Source of the DNA: JAIBJN01 sp963802795
GTDB taxonomy: Bacteria; Actinomycetota; Thermoleophilia; Gaiellales; Gaiellaceae
Direction: 5' to 3'
Length of the DNA stretch: 64,000 bases
Assembly (NCBI GenBank): GCA_963802795.1
Contig: CAWDJV010000003.1
Span: 310,001-374,000 of the forward strand
A program made the translations under genes and the position numbers. Of the stretch, positions 16,344 to 24,435 are shown piece by piece. The notes under the pieces are model-generated. The model saw only the letters and a program-made list of their open reading frames with translations, was not told the DNA's origin and searched no databases. Numbering within the stretch: position 1 is the stretch's first letter; each line of letters opens with the position of its first letter.

Positions 16344-17492
16344 TCAGGCCCCGAACCAGCGCTCCAGGTGCTCGGTCTCGAAGGCCGCCTTCTCGGCCGC
16401 GTGCGCCGCGCTTGGCCCGGTGATCGTGACGACCGGCTCGGGCTCGGCGTACCAGTGGCCCTCGACGAGCGCCGCCGAACCTGGTCCGAGCTCGATCGGG
16501 CAGAAGCCGCTGCCGTCGAACGGTGCCGGAGACTCCTCGCCACGCAACTCGGCCGCGATCGCCCGCGCCACCCGGGTGCCCTGGAGTTCCGCCATCACGC
16601 CGGCCTTCGGGAGCGGCAGGCCGTTCGCGAGCGGGATGAGGGTGACGTCCCCCACCGCGTAGACACCCTCGTGGGCCGTCGCGAGCGTGCCCGCATCGAC
16701 CGCGATCCAGCCGTGCCCCGCCGTCAGCTCGCTATCGGCGACGATGGCGGCAGGTCGGTGGAGTGGGACCGCGATCAGCAGGTCGAAGGGCATCTCGCCG
16801 TCGGCGAGCACCACGCGGCCGGGCTCCACGCGCTCGGTCTTCGCGCCGAGCCGGTAGGAGATGCCGCGCTCGCTGAGCTGTTGCTCCATCCACTCCGAGC
16901 CGTCGCGACCGGCGTTCGGCATCAGCATCGGCTGGAGCGTCGCAACCGCGAGCTCCGTCAGGTCCCGCAGGCCACGGGCGAGGAGGTGCTCGTGGACGTG
17001 GAGGGCGCACTCGTACGGCGCCGGCGGGCACGGGTAGGGAGCGCCTGCGATGAGGACGACGATTCGCCCGCCGTCGAAGCCCCTCAGCGCCTCGGCTGCG
17101 GCCGGCACGCCGGCGAAGTCCCACACGTCGTGCCCGTACGCCGCGAGCCCGGGCACGAGGTCGGGCCGCGACACCGCGCCGAGCGCGACGACGAGATGGT
17201 CGCCGTCGAGCCAACCGTCCGTTGTCTCCGCCCGGCGTCCCGAGGCGTCGATCGCCGTGATCTCCAGCGCGAGGAACTCGACGCCGTGCCGCGCAAGCAG
17301 CGCCCGGGACCGGCTGCCGTCGGCGATGGTTCCGTGACCGACCAGCTCCCAGAGCTTGCGCAGGCCCATCGCGAACTGCGGCTTGCGGTCGACGAGCACG
17401 ATCTCGTGGTCGTCGCCGAGGAGTCGTCGCAACTCCACGGCCGTCGCGATGCCGCCAAAGCCGCCGCCGAGAATGAGCGTGCGGGCGCTCAC
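16344..17492 (-). CDS. FAD-dependent pyridine nucleotide-disulfide oxidoreductase, SQR/NDH-2-like
   Basis: 382 residues. Rossmann FAD site at the N-terminus (LILGGGFGGIATAVELRR), second dinucleotide-like segment GGRIVVLIAGAPYPCPPAPYECA with the PCPPAPYE motif seen in sulfide:quinone-reductase-like flavoproteins, and the C-terminal FAD motif EGVYAVGDVTLIPL followed by LPKAGVMAELQG. Only one of the redox cysteines typical of genuine SQR is clear, so it may instead be an NDH-2-like or other quinone oxidoreductase. It starts at GTG 17492 inside the stop of the ABM gene (4-base overlap). Confidence 0.85.
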   Translation of the reverse strand: MSARTLILGGGFGGIATAVELRRLLGDDHEIVLVDRKPQFAMGLRKLWELVGHGTIADGSRSRALLARHGVEFLALEITAIDASGRRAETTDGWLDGDHLVVALGAVSRPDLVPGLAAYGHDVWDFAGVPAAAEALRGFDGGRIVVLIAGAPYPCPPAPYECALHVHEHLLARGLRDLTELAVATLQPMLMPNAGRDGSEWMEQQLSERGISYRLGAKTERVEPGRVVLADGEMPFDLLIAVPLHRPAAIVADSELTAGHGWIAVDAGTLATAHEGVYAVGDVTLIPLANGLPLPKAGVMAELQGTRVARAIAAELRGEESPAPFDGSGFCPIELGPGSAALVEGHWYAEPEPVVTITGPSAAHAAEKAAFETEHLERWFGA

Positions 17493-17809
17493 CCCTCACC
17501 CTGCCGGCGAGCGACGACCTCGAGCTCGGTCGGAGCGAACTTGTCGACGAACTGCTGCACACGGCTCATCCGCTCCTTGAACTCGGAATGCCCCTTCCAA
17601 CCGCGCACCGCCTCCATGTCGTCCCATCCGAGGAAGCTCACGTAGCGGCCCTCCTCGCGCACGTCCCGAGCCAGGATCGCAGCACCGGCTCCATCGAGCC
17701 CCGCGGCCCACCCCGCGAACTCCTCCCAGGCCGCGATGAAGGCCTCCTCCTGCCCGGGAAACGGCTGCCACGAGCCCGTGGTGTAAACCGAATGCTCGGA
17801 CGGATGCAT
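17489..17809 (-). CDS. antibiotic biosynthesis monooxygenase (ABM) domain protein
   Basis: 106 residues. Start ATG 17809, preceded by AGAGGAGG 6 bases upstream, which excludes longer frames. Pattern SVYTTGSWQPFPGQEEAFIAAWEEFAGWA and RYVSFLGWDDMEAVRGWKGHSEFKERM is the dimeric alpha-beta barrel of ABM proteins. It is co-transcribed with the flavoprotein downstream through a GTGA overlap, so it may act on small quinone or flavin-linked substrates; that is inference. Confidence 0.85.
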   Translation of the reverse strand: MHPSEHSVYTTGSWQPFPGQEEAFIAAWEEFAGWAAGLDGAGAAILARDVREEGRYVSFLGWDDMEAVRGWKGHSEFKERMSRVQQFVDKFAPTELEVVARRQGEG

Positions 17810-17993
17810 GGCGGCCTCCTCTGGGATCGCTAACGGCGTCGCGGGTGCCCCGGGCGCGCGGCGCCGCACCCACAGGCTCCATCGTAACCCCCCGAAGTCG
17901 CTCGCCCAGCCGGCGCGCCGACGGCCTGCTGGGAGACGGCACAGGAGAGTCGCTGAGCGCATCGCCCGTGTCGGTCGCTCACAATCCCGGCGG

Positions 17994-19043
17994 ATGGCGA
18001 CCGATCGCCGCAGAAGAGTTTCGAAACGGCACCTGCTCGGGGCCGGCGTCGCTGTCGCCGTCATCGTCGTGACCTTCGTCTTCGTCCTCCCGCGCATCGC
18101 CGACTACCGGGACGTCTGGGGCGCGGTCAAGACGCTGTCGTGGACGGAGGTCGCTCTCCTGCTCGGAGCAACGCTGTTGAACCTCGTCACGTTCGCGCCG
18201 CCCTGGATGGCGGCGCTGCCGGGCCTCCGCTTCCTCCAGGCGTTCGTCGTCACCCAGGCTTCGACGGCATCGACCTACGTCGCTCCCGCGGGAGTCGCCG
18301 TCGGGATGGCGCTGTCGTTCGCGATGCTCCGCGCCTGGGGCTTCGCGAGCTCGGCGGTCGGCCTGGCGGTCGCGGTGACCGGTGTCTGGAACCAGCTCGC
18401 GATGCTGGCCTTCCCGACAGTCGCCCTCGCGCTCCTGGCCCTGAGCGGCGGCGCTCACACCGCCCTCGACACGATCGCCGCCGTCGGCCTCGCGATCCTG
18501 GTCGTCGTCGTGGCGGGCTTCGCGGCCGGCCTGAGCAGTCCCAGGCTCGCTCGCCGGGTCGGCGACCTCGCGGCCCGGATCGTCTCCTGGGGCCTGCGGT
18601 TGATCCGAAGGGAGCCGGTGGGCTGGGGCGGAGACGCATTCGTCCGTTTTCGCAACCGGACGAACCGGCTCCTCAGAGGTCGCTGGCACGTGCTCACGCT
18701 CGCGACGCTCGTCGGGCAGCTCACCGTCTTTCTCGTGCTGCTCGTCTCACTCCGCGTTCTCGGTGTCTCCGGTAGCGAGGTGAGCGCCGTCGAAGCCTTC
18801 GCCGCCTGGTCGCTGGTACGACTCCTGGGTTCGATCCCGATCACACCCGGCGGGCTCGGCGTCGTCGAGCTGGGCCTCACGACCGCTCTCGTGGGCTTCG
18901 GGGGCGACCAGGTGGACGTCGTCGCGGCGGTGCTCGTCTATCGCGTGATGACGGTCGTGCCCACGCTGGTGATCGGGCTTCTCGCCGGCGTGACCTGGAA
19001 GCGGTACCGCCCGGCATCTCTTCCGACCGACGCCTCTGGCTGA
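17994..19043 (+). CDS. YbhN/LPG-synthase-type flippase-like membrane protein (UPF0104)
   Basis: 349 residues from ATG 17994. After a basic N-terminus (RRRVSKRHLLG) come about eight membrane helices (VAVAVIVVTFVFVL; VALLLGATLLNLV; and others). ASTASTYVAPAGVAVGMALSF and the late RLLGSIPITPGGLGVVELGL match the lysylphosphatidylglycerol synthase TM region/UPF0104 family. The catalytic aminoacyl-transferase domain of MprF is absent, so this is the membrane module alone. Confidence 0.85.
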   Translation: MATDRRRRVSKRHLLGAGVAVAVIVVTFVFVLPRIADYRDVWGAVKTLSWTEVALLLGATLLNLVTFAPPWMAALPGLRFLQAFVVTQASTASTYVAPAGVAVGMALSFAMLRAWGFASSAVGLAVAVTGVWNQLAMLAFPTVALALLALSGGAHTALDTIAAVGLAILVVVVAGFAAGLSSPRLARRVGDLAARIVSWGLRLIRREPVGWGGDAFVRFRNRTNRLLRGRWHVLTLATLVGQLTVFLVLLVSLRVLGVSGSEVSAVEAFAAWSLVRLLGSIPITPGGLGVVELGLTTALVGFGGDQVDVVAAVLVYRVMTVVPTLVIGLLAGVTWKRYRPASLPTDASG

Positions 19044-19107
19044 TCACTTCTCGAGTGGAGGCGGGAAGAAATCCGAACGGGGGCAACGTCCGTATCCCGT
19101 GCGACCG

Positions 19108-19468
19108 ATGTCCCAGCGCCACGCTCTCCTCGCCGTCCTCGCTGTACTCGCCGTCCTCGCGCTGCTCGCCCCGGCTACTGCGAAGGCGAGGACGTTCTAC
19201 GGGAGGGTCGGGACCGGGCTTCACGATCACGCTCAAGCGAGCGGACGGGACGATCGTTCGCCGCGTCCAGGACGGCAGGCATGTCTTCGTCATCCGCGAC
19301 CGCTCGAGCATCCACAACTTCCATCTCTTCGGGCCCGGCGTCGACCGGAGGACGGGGGTCGCGTTCACCGGTCGCCGCAGGTGGGAGGTCAGGCTGCGCG
19401 TCGGGACCTATAGGTACCGGTGCGACCCTCACCGGACGACGATGCGGGGGAGGTTCACGGTCGTCTAG
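19108..19468 (+). CDS. secreted cupredoxin-like protein, interrupted by a +1 frameshift
   Basis: An N-terminal Sec signal (MSQRHALLAVLAVLAVLALL, cleavage after TAKA) in one frame is followed by the mature domain in the next: TITLKRADGTIVRR, SSIHNFHLFGPGV, and TYRYRCDPHRTTMRGRFTVV. His (IHNFHL), Cys, His (RCDPH) and Met (TTM) are the four type-I copper ligands. Removing one base near 19213 joins the frames into about 119 residues, normal for the family. Probably an extracytoplasmic electron carrier or copper-binding protein. Confidence 0.8.
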
Positions 19469-19583
19469 GCGGCGCCGCTGTCGAGGCGCCGCTGCAAACG
19501 GCCTGCTAACGCCCGCCGGCCGCAAGGACTCCCTAGGACTACCCCTGCCCGCGCCCGGGTCAGGTCAGGCTACGACGCTGCGG

Positions 19584-19589
19584 TAGTGT
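19584..19589 (+). promoter_or_regulatory. TAGTGT -10 element, leaderless
   Basis: TAGTGT lies 8 bases before ATG 19598 of the LtrA gene, with no ribosome site between. Confidence 0.45.
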
Positions 19590-19597
19590 CGCGACCG

Positions 19598-20752
19598 ATG
19601 AGCGTCGTCGCGGCCGTCGATCACGAGCACCGCGTCACGCCGCGCGAGCTCTTCTTCGACCTCGTCTTCGTCTTCGCGTTTACGCAGGTCGCGACGCTGC
19701 TCGCCGACGACCCGACGTTCGCAGGGATCGGCCGGGGTGTGCTCGTCCTCGCCGCGCTCTGGTGGGCCTGGGCGGCATACGCCTGGCTGACGAACATCGT
19801 TGACCCCGAGGAGAGCGTCGTCGGCGCCGCGCTGCTTGTCGCGCTGATCGCGATGTTCATCGCAGGGCTCGTCGTGCCGGGCGTCTTCGGCGACGAGGGC
19901 GTGCTCTTCGGCGCCGCTTTCCTCGTGGTTTGCGTGATGCACGCAGCTCTCTACGCGCTCGCGGGCCGCGGGAACCCCGAGTTGCTCGGCGCCGTGCTCC
20001 GGCTGGCGCCGTGGACGTTGCTCGGCGCGACCATGATCCTCGTCGCGGGCTTCGCGGACGGCGCGCGCACATGGCTCTGGATCGCCGCGCTCGTCTGCAC
20101 CTATTTCGGCGCCGTGCTGAGCGGATCGACGGGCTGGCAGGTGCACCCGTCGCACTTCGCGGAGCGGCACGGCCTGGTGCTGATCATCGCGCTCGGCGAG
20201 GCGTTCATCGCCATCGGGATCGGTGCGGCGGGGATCGGCATCGGGCTGGGCGAGGTCGTGGCCGCGATCCTGGGGCTCCTCGTCGCCACCTCGTTCTGGC
20301 TCGCGTACTTCGACTTCTTCGCGATCCGCGGCGAGCGATTGCTCGTGGACGCCCAGGGGCCGGAGCGCGTTGCTCTTGCCCGTGACGCGTACACGTACAT
20401 GCACTTTCCGATGATCGTCGGAATCGTGCTCTTCGCGTTCGCGATGAAGAACATCGTCGGGGACGTCGGTGACGAGCTCGACTCCGTCGCGGCGTTCGCG
20501 CTCTGCGGCGGGAGCGCGCTCTACCTGCTGACCTACTCCGCGATCAGGATCCGGATCGAACGGCGGTGGCGGGTGAGCCGCGGCCGGTTCGTCGCGGCGC
20601 TCCTGCTCCTACTCCTGCTTCCGCTCGCGACGATGGTTCCGGCGATTGCCGCGCTGGCGCTCGTCACCGCCGTGTGGCTGGCGTTGCACACGTACGAGCT
20701 CGTGCTGTGGCGCGAGGCCCGAGCGGAGTCGCGCTCGGTGCTCACCTCCTAG
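19598..20752 (+). CDS. low temperature requirement protein A (LtrA) family membrane protein
   Basis: 385 residues from ATG 19598 (GTG 19586 is an in-frame alternative). The opening RVTPRELFFDLVFVFAFTQV is the LtrA hallmark, followed by about ten to twelve hydrophobic segments, WWAWAAYAWLTNIVDPEE, and FAERHGLVLIIALGEAFIAIG, another family motif. An integral membrane protein; the biochemical function of the family is not established. Confidence 0.93.
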   Translation: MSVVAAVDHEHRVTPRELFFDLVFVFAFTQVATLLADDPTFAGIGRGVLVLAALWWAWAAYAWLTNIVDPEESVVGAALLVALIAMFIAGLVVPGVFGDEGVLFGAAFLVVCVMHAALYALAGRGNPELLGAVLRLAPWTLLGATMILVAGFADGARTWLWIAALVCTYFGAVLSGSTGWQVHPSHFAERHGLVLIIALGEAFIAIGIGAAGIGIGLGEVVAAILGLLVATSFWLAYFDFFAIRGERLLVDAQGPERVALARDAYTYMHFPMIVGIVLFAFAMKNIVGDVGDELDSVAAFALCGGSALYLLTYSAIRIRIERRWRVSRGRFVAALLLLLLLPLATMVPAIAALALVTAVWLALHTYELVLWREARAESRSVLTS

Positions 20753-20787
20753 GGGAGGTCGCTTGACAACAAAGGCTTCAGCTTTGC

Positions 20788-20841
20788 AGGGCTTTTCATG
20801 GGCGGTACTGGGCTCGAACCAGTGACCCCCAACTTGTCGAG
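20788..20841 (-). repeat. 3'-half fragment of tRNA-Val with 3' flank (copy 2)
   Basis: 54 bases matching 24342-24395 with one mismatch, covering the 3' flank AAAAGCCCT, the acceptor 3' strand, T arm and anticodon 3' stem of tRNA-Val. The match stops inside the anticodon arm, so it is not a tRNA gene. A direct repeat with the intact gene on the same strand, it looks like the distal attachment site of an integrated segment between 20.8 and 24.4 kb. Confidence 0.82.
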
Positions 20842-20847
20842 ACGGCG

Positions 20848-20932
20848 CAGACGTTCGTGCCCGCCTGCGCCCGGGCGTTAGTCCCTGCAAACCGGCGCTT
20901 TAGGGTTCGTGCCGTTCGCGTTCAAACGTCTG
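20848..20932. repeat. inverted repeat next to tRNA fragment 2
   Basis: CAGACGTT at 20848-20855 and AACGTCTG at 20925-20932 form an 8-bp stem around about 69 bases, placed 7 bases after tRNA fragment 2. The spacing resembles the inverted repeat next to fragment 1. Confidence 0.45.
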
Positions 20933-21011
20933 GGGCACGCCTGCGAAGCACGTGCTTAGGCGTTTCAGCGACTACGGGGCGCTCCTCAAGAGTTACATGT
21001 AGCCTGACGCC

Positions 21012-21545
21012 TTGGCCGCTGATGAATCTCCGGCCGAGGAGCCGAGATTGGCCTACATTGAACGAGTAATCAGAAACTTTGAGAAAAGGCAGTTCTTTTC
21101 GCCCACGGAACGGAATCTTCTCCCTGAGCTGGTTCGGGTATTGCCCATGGACCCTTCGCCTGGGCGAGACTCTTTTCTGATCTTGGACGTCGGGTCAGGT
21201 CCAACTACGCGACTAGGCACAAGGATCCCGGGCGAACCCGGAGCTCAGGTAGTTCCCATTGACGTGCGTGCAACCGAGTACTTGACGGCTCTCAAGCGTC
21301 GAGGCTTGGTAGCTCCCGTGGAACCAATCCAGATGCGCGCTGAAGATGCCGAATCCCTCTTCGACGAAGGTCAGTTCGATCTCATCCTTCTACGGAATGT
21401 CATCCATGAGCTAGAGGACCCGCCGCGTACCGTCATGAGCCTGACCCGACTCTTGAGACCGGGTAGCTCACTAATGATATTCGCACACACTGACGAGAGG
21501 TTTTCACGTTACGGGGCCATCTCCCGTTGGAGCCTCGAATTGACG
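21012..21545 (+). CDS. SAM-dependent methyltransferase domain A, 3'-truncated
   Basis: From TTG 21012 a class I methyltransferase domain: FSPTERNLLPELV, FLILDVGSGPTTRLG (motif I), EPIQMRAEDAESLF, LILLRNVIHELEDPPRTV (motif IV) and LLRPGSSLMIFAH. Its similarity to domain B breaks off at about 21545, after the part aligning with FIVWRP of B, so the last 35 or so residues are missing. The frame then runs through unrelated high-GC sequence into domain B without a stop. Base composition is markedly lower in GC than the chromosome, indicating transfer. Confidence 0.7.
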
Positions 21546-21690
21546 ACTGACAACATCAACCTGCGGAGAAGACCAAGGTCACGGCCGAGGAGCTGGCGGC
21601 GCCCATTCCGGAGCCTGCGCCCGAGGCGGAGGAGCGCTCGGCTGACTCCGGTGTTCGAACCATGTCCAGGCGTCACCGCGAAGGCGCGTC
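21546..21690 (+). other. high-GC insert joining two methyltransferase domains
   Basis: A short GC-rich stretch between AT-richer methyltransferase sequences. In another frame it reads KVTAEELAAPIPEPAPEAEE then a stop, like the acidic C-terminal tail of an unrelated protein. It looks like a foreign fragment at a recombination junction. Confidence 0.5.
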
Positions 21691-21788
21691 ATCGCCCTGC
21701 AGCGTCATTCGCCAAACTTCAGGTTCGGCGAGATGGCCTCGATCGGCGGCAGCTACACCTGGAATGGCAACGTGGAAAGAAAGAGACG

Positions 21789-22415
21789 ATGCGCTTCTGG
21801 TCTGAGCGCGCGGCCAATCCGTCCGCGTTTCCGGGTTTTGTCACACGATTCGATCCTGATATGCCACTTATGGATGGCATCGCGAAGCATCTACCCGCTG
21901 GTAACGACCCCGTGCGCATCCTTGATGTTGGCTCTGGTCCAGCTACAAACATCGGCCATAGGCTGAAGGACCGAGATGTCGAGCTGATATGCATTGACGT
22001 TATGGCTGACCACTTCAATAAGATGCTCGCTAGTTACGGATTGCACGCCCCAGTACCACCGATATATGGTAAGGCCGAGGACGTCGACGAGCAGTTTGGG
22101 CAAAATTCATTTGACATAGTCTTCTCCCGAAATGCCCTGGACCACGTAGCGGAGCCTATAACTGCCCTGAAGAGCATGTTGGCAGCTACAAAACGCGGTG
22201 GCTGTGTGATTGTCTGGGGTCATGTAAACGAGGGTGATCCACACTATCGTGGGTATCACCAGTGGAACTTCTGCTGGGAAAAGGATGAGTTCATAGTCTG
22301 GCGCCCGGGTTACCGGAAAGTTGTAAGAGGTATCTTTGGTGAGCCCGTTAATCTCAAAAGCGAAGGCAGTCAGGAACTCTACCGCATCATTATCAGTAGG
22401 CGTACGATCTCTTAG
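21789..22415 (+). CDS. SAM-dependent methyltransferase domain B
   Basis: ATG 21789 opens MRFWSERAANPSAFPGFVTR; motif I is RILDVGSGPATNIGHRL, then LICIDVMADHFNKML, PIYGKAEDVDEQF, FDIVFSRNALDHVAEPITAL (motif IV) and GCVIVWGHVNEG. 208 residues, a complete class I fold, with C-terminal HYRGYHQWNFCWEKDEF. The frame is open upstream into domain A (a 467-residue merged frame from 21012), so a fused two-domain protein is possible. I favour a separate gene because the joining segment is not domain-like. Substrate unknown. Confidence 0.72.
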   Translation: MRFWSERAANPSAFPGFVTRFDPDMPLMDGIAKHLPAGNDPVRILDVGSGPATNIGHRLKDRDVELICIDVMADHFNKMLASYGLHAPVPPIYGKAEDVDEQFGQNSFDIVFSRNALDHVAEPITALKSMLAATKRGGCVIVWGHVNEGDPHYRGYHQWNFCWEKDEFIVWRPGYRKVVRGIFGEPVNLKSEGSQELYRIIISRRTIS

Positions 22416-22451
22416 TGTTTCAACCCTGCGCCACGTATAAAGATCAGGACA

Positions 22452-22510
22452 GGCGCTCGTAAGCGCCCAGTCTGCGGCCACTCCCAGACCGAAAAGGTCA
22501 GTGGGGCCGC
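22452..22510. repeat. two hairpins after the methyltransferase genes
   Basis: GGCGCT/AGCGCC (22452-22467, 4-base loop), then a larger stem-loop 22474-22510 in which GCGGCC/GGCCGC and ACT/AGT flank an inner GACC-GAAAA-GGTC hairpin. No strong T-run follows. The rest of 22416-22633 shows no gene. Confidence 0.55.
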
Positions 22511-22633
22511 GTTCTTCCTCAGGCCGCCTTCTCCGGACTCTCGGAGGGGCTCAGCAGACTTCCCGTCGAGGGTTCGGAGACAATCCTTGTCCCGTTTCGC
22601 GGCGAGGACACGAAGGGCTACGCCGTACCGGGC

Positions 22634-24208
22634 TCAGCCGCGCACGGCACGCGCCCGCTCGAGCTCGAGCTGGCGGAGCTCGATGCGGCGGATCTTCCCG
22701 GTCAGCGTCTTGGGCAGGTCCTCGACGAACTCGATCCGCCGCGGATACGCGTAGGCGGATAGCCGCTCGCGGACGAACGCCTTGATCTGGTCGGCGAGCT
22801 CGTCGGACTGCTCGTGGTCGGCCGCGAGGACGATGAACGCCTTGACGACGTTGCCGCGCAGCTCGTCGGGCGAGGCCACGGCCGCCGCTTCCCGCACGGC
22901 TGGGTGCTCGAGGCAGACAGACTCGACCTCGAAGGGGCCGACGCGGTAGCCGGCGGCGATGATCACGTCGTCGGCGCGCCCCTCGTACCAGATGTAGCCG
23001 TCCTCGTCCTCGCTCGCGGCGTCCTTCGTGTGGAACCACTCGCCGCCGAAGACCTCCTCGGTGTCCTCGGGCCGGTTCCAGTAGCCGAGCGGGTAGTGCG
23101 GGTTCGTGCGGGCACGTAGGCAGATCTCGCCGCGCTCGCCCTGGGCGACCGAGCGCTCGTCCTCGTCAAGGATCTGCACGTCCCAGCCTGGCATCGGCTT
23201 GCCCATCGAGCCCTCGCGGACCTCCATGAACGGATAGTTCCCGACGAGCGGATACGACTCCGTCAACCCGTAGTAGTCGAGCACGGTCACGCCGTACTGC
23301 TCCCGGAACCAGCGAATCGCCTCTGGGTTCAACGGCTCGCCGGCCGAGCAGACCCGCCGGAACTTCTGCGGATACCGCGTCCCCGCGTCCTCGATCGCCA
23401 TCATCGCCCGCATCGCCGTCGGCGTCGTGAAGACGTTCGTGACGTCGTGGCGGCTGAGGAAGTCCAGCTGCCGATGCGGGTCGAAGCCGGCCTCGCGCCT
23501 GTACACGCACTGCACCGCGCCGAGCCGCCACGGGCCGAGCAGCGGCGCGATTCCCGCCGCCCACGCCCATTCGCCCATGCCGTGGAACCGCTCGCCGTCG
23601 GCGACCTCATGGCTGTGGACGAACTCCTCGTGGCCGAGGATGTAGCGGTGGGCGTGCACGACGCCCTTCGCGAGCCCGGTCGTCCCCGACGTGTAGTAAA
23701 GCTGGGCGGGATCCTCGGCCGAGGTGTCGCCGGGGAGAGGCTCGGTCGAGGCGCCCGCGAGCGTGTCGGCCTCCAGGACCAGCATCGGCACACCCGAGTC
23801 GGCGAAGCGCGGCGCGTTATCCGCGTCCGTAACGACGAGCTTCGCGCCCGAGTCCGACAGGCGATGGCGAATCGAGTCGTCGCCGTACAGCACCGACATC
23901 GAGAGCAAGATCGCGCCCAGCTTCCAGACGCCGAAGAAGATCGCCGCGGCCTCCGGCGTCGCCGGCAGCACGACCGCAGCGCGGTCGCCGCGCTCGAGCC
24001 CGAGCTCGCCGAGGACGTGAGCCGCCTGGTTCGAGAGATCCTGGAGCGGGCCCCAGGCCAGCTCTCGGTGGGACCCGTCGAAGCTCTCCCACACCATCGC
24101 GAGCTTGTCGCGAGGGTGCTTGTCGCAGACGTCGGACGCGATGTTGTAGCGCGCCGGCACGTCCCACCGGTGCGCCGCGCAGACTTGCTCGTACGAGTTC
24201 GAGCTCAT
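22634..24208 (-). CDS. AMP-dependent acyl-CoA synthetase (medium-chain type)
   Basis: 524 residues. ANL superfamily ligase activating a carboxylic acid to its CoA ester via acyl-AMP. P-loop-like LYYTSGTTGLAKGVVHAH, FTTPTAMRAM, VCSAGEPLNPE, VLDYYGLTE, GRADDVIIAAGYRVGPFEVE and the C-terminal catalytic lysine in LPKTLTGKIRR are all present. The reading GEWAWAAGIAPLLGPW between motifs is typical of medium-chain ligases. Substrate is not determined. High GC and intact, in contrast to the methyltransferases beside it. Confidence 0.93.
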   Translation of the reverse strand: MSSNSYEQVCAAHRWDVPARYNIASDVCDKHPRDKLAMVWESFDGSHRELAWGPLQDLSNQAAHVLGELGLERGDRAAVVLPATPEAAAIFFGVWKLGAILLSMSVLYGDDSIRHRLSDSGAKLVVTDADNAPRFADSGVPMLVLEADTLAGASTEPLPGDTSAEDPAQLYYTSGTTGLAKGVVHAHRYILGHEEFVHSHEVADGERFHGMGEWAWAAGIAPLLGPWRLGAVQCVYRREAGFDPHRQLDFLSRHDVTNVFTTPTAMRAMMAIEDAGTRYPQKFRRVCSAGEPLNPEAIRWFREQYGVTVLDYYGLTESYPLVGNYPFMEVREGSMGKPMPGWDVQILDEDERSVAQGERGEICLRARTNPHYPLGYWNRPEDTEEVFGGEWFHTKDAASEDEDGYIWYEGRADDVIIAAGYRVGPFEVESVCLEHPAVREAAAVASPDELRGNVVKAFIVLAADHEQSDELADQIKAFVRERLSAYAYPRRIEFVEDLPKTLTGKIRRIELRQLELERARAVRG

Positions 24209-24352
24209 GAGCTGCGGGCTCAGGATCTCATCGTTCAGGGTGCATCACAAGACTAGGCGCGATCGGAGCCCGGGCAGCCCGCCGAACGCTGAAGCGTCCG
24301 CGCCGACGACGGTGCGATCGCTCGCGACTGCCGTCGCAGCAAGGGCTTTTCA

Positions 24353-24425
24353 TGGGCGGTACTGGGCTCGAACCAGTGACCCCCAGCTTGTCGAGCTGGT
24401 GCTCTCCCAACTGAGCTAACCGCCC
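24353..24425 (-). tRNA. tRNA-Val (anticodon GAC)
   Basis: A complete cloverleaf: acceptor GGGCGGT/ACCGCCC, D arm TTAGCTCAGTTGGGAGAGC, anticodon stem CCAGC/GCTGG with loop TCGACAA (anticodon GAC), and T arm CTGGTTCGAGCCCAG. CCA is not encoded. Its 3' half is duplicated at 20788-20841 and 14975-15015. Confidence 0.95.
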
Positions 24426-24435
24426 TCGCGGCCGC

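Noticed and set aside
16368..17645. A long plus-strand frame over the flavoprotein gene
   Set aside because: Shadow frame; the minus strand has intact FAD motifs.
22564..22640. A plus-strand frame with ETILVPFRGEDTKG near the acyl-CoA ligase end
   Set aside because: No start, RBS or continuing domain; likely chance in the intergenic region.
24207..24419. A small plus-strand frame reading RYWARTSDPQL over the tRNA-Val
   Set aside because: This is the well-known spurious peptide made by translating the complement of a tRNA gene. Similar frames at 14973 and 14690 come from the tRNA fragment.
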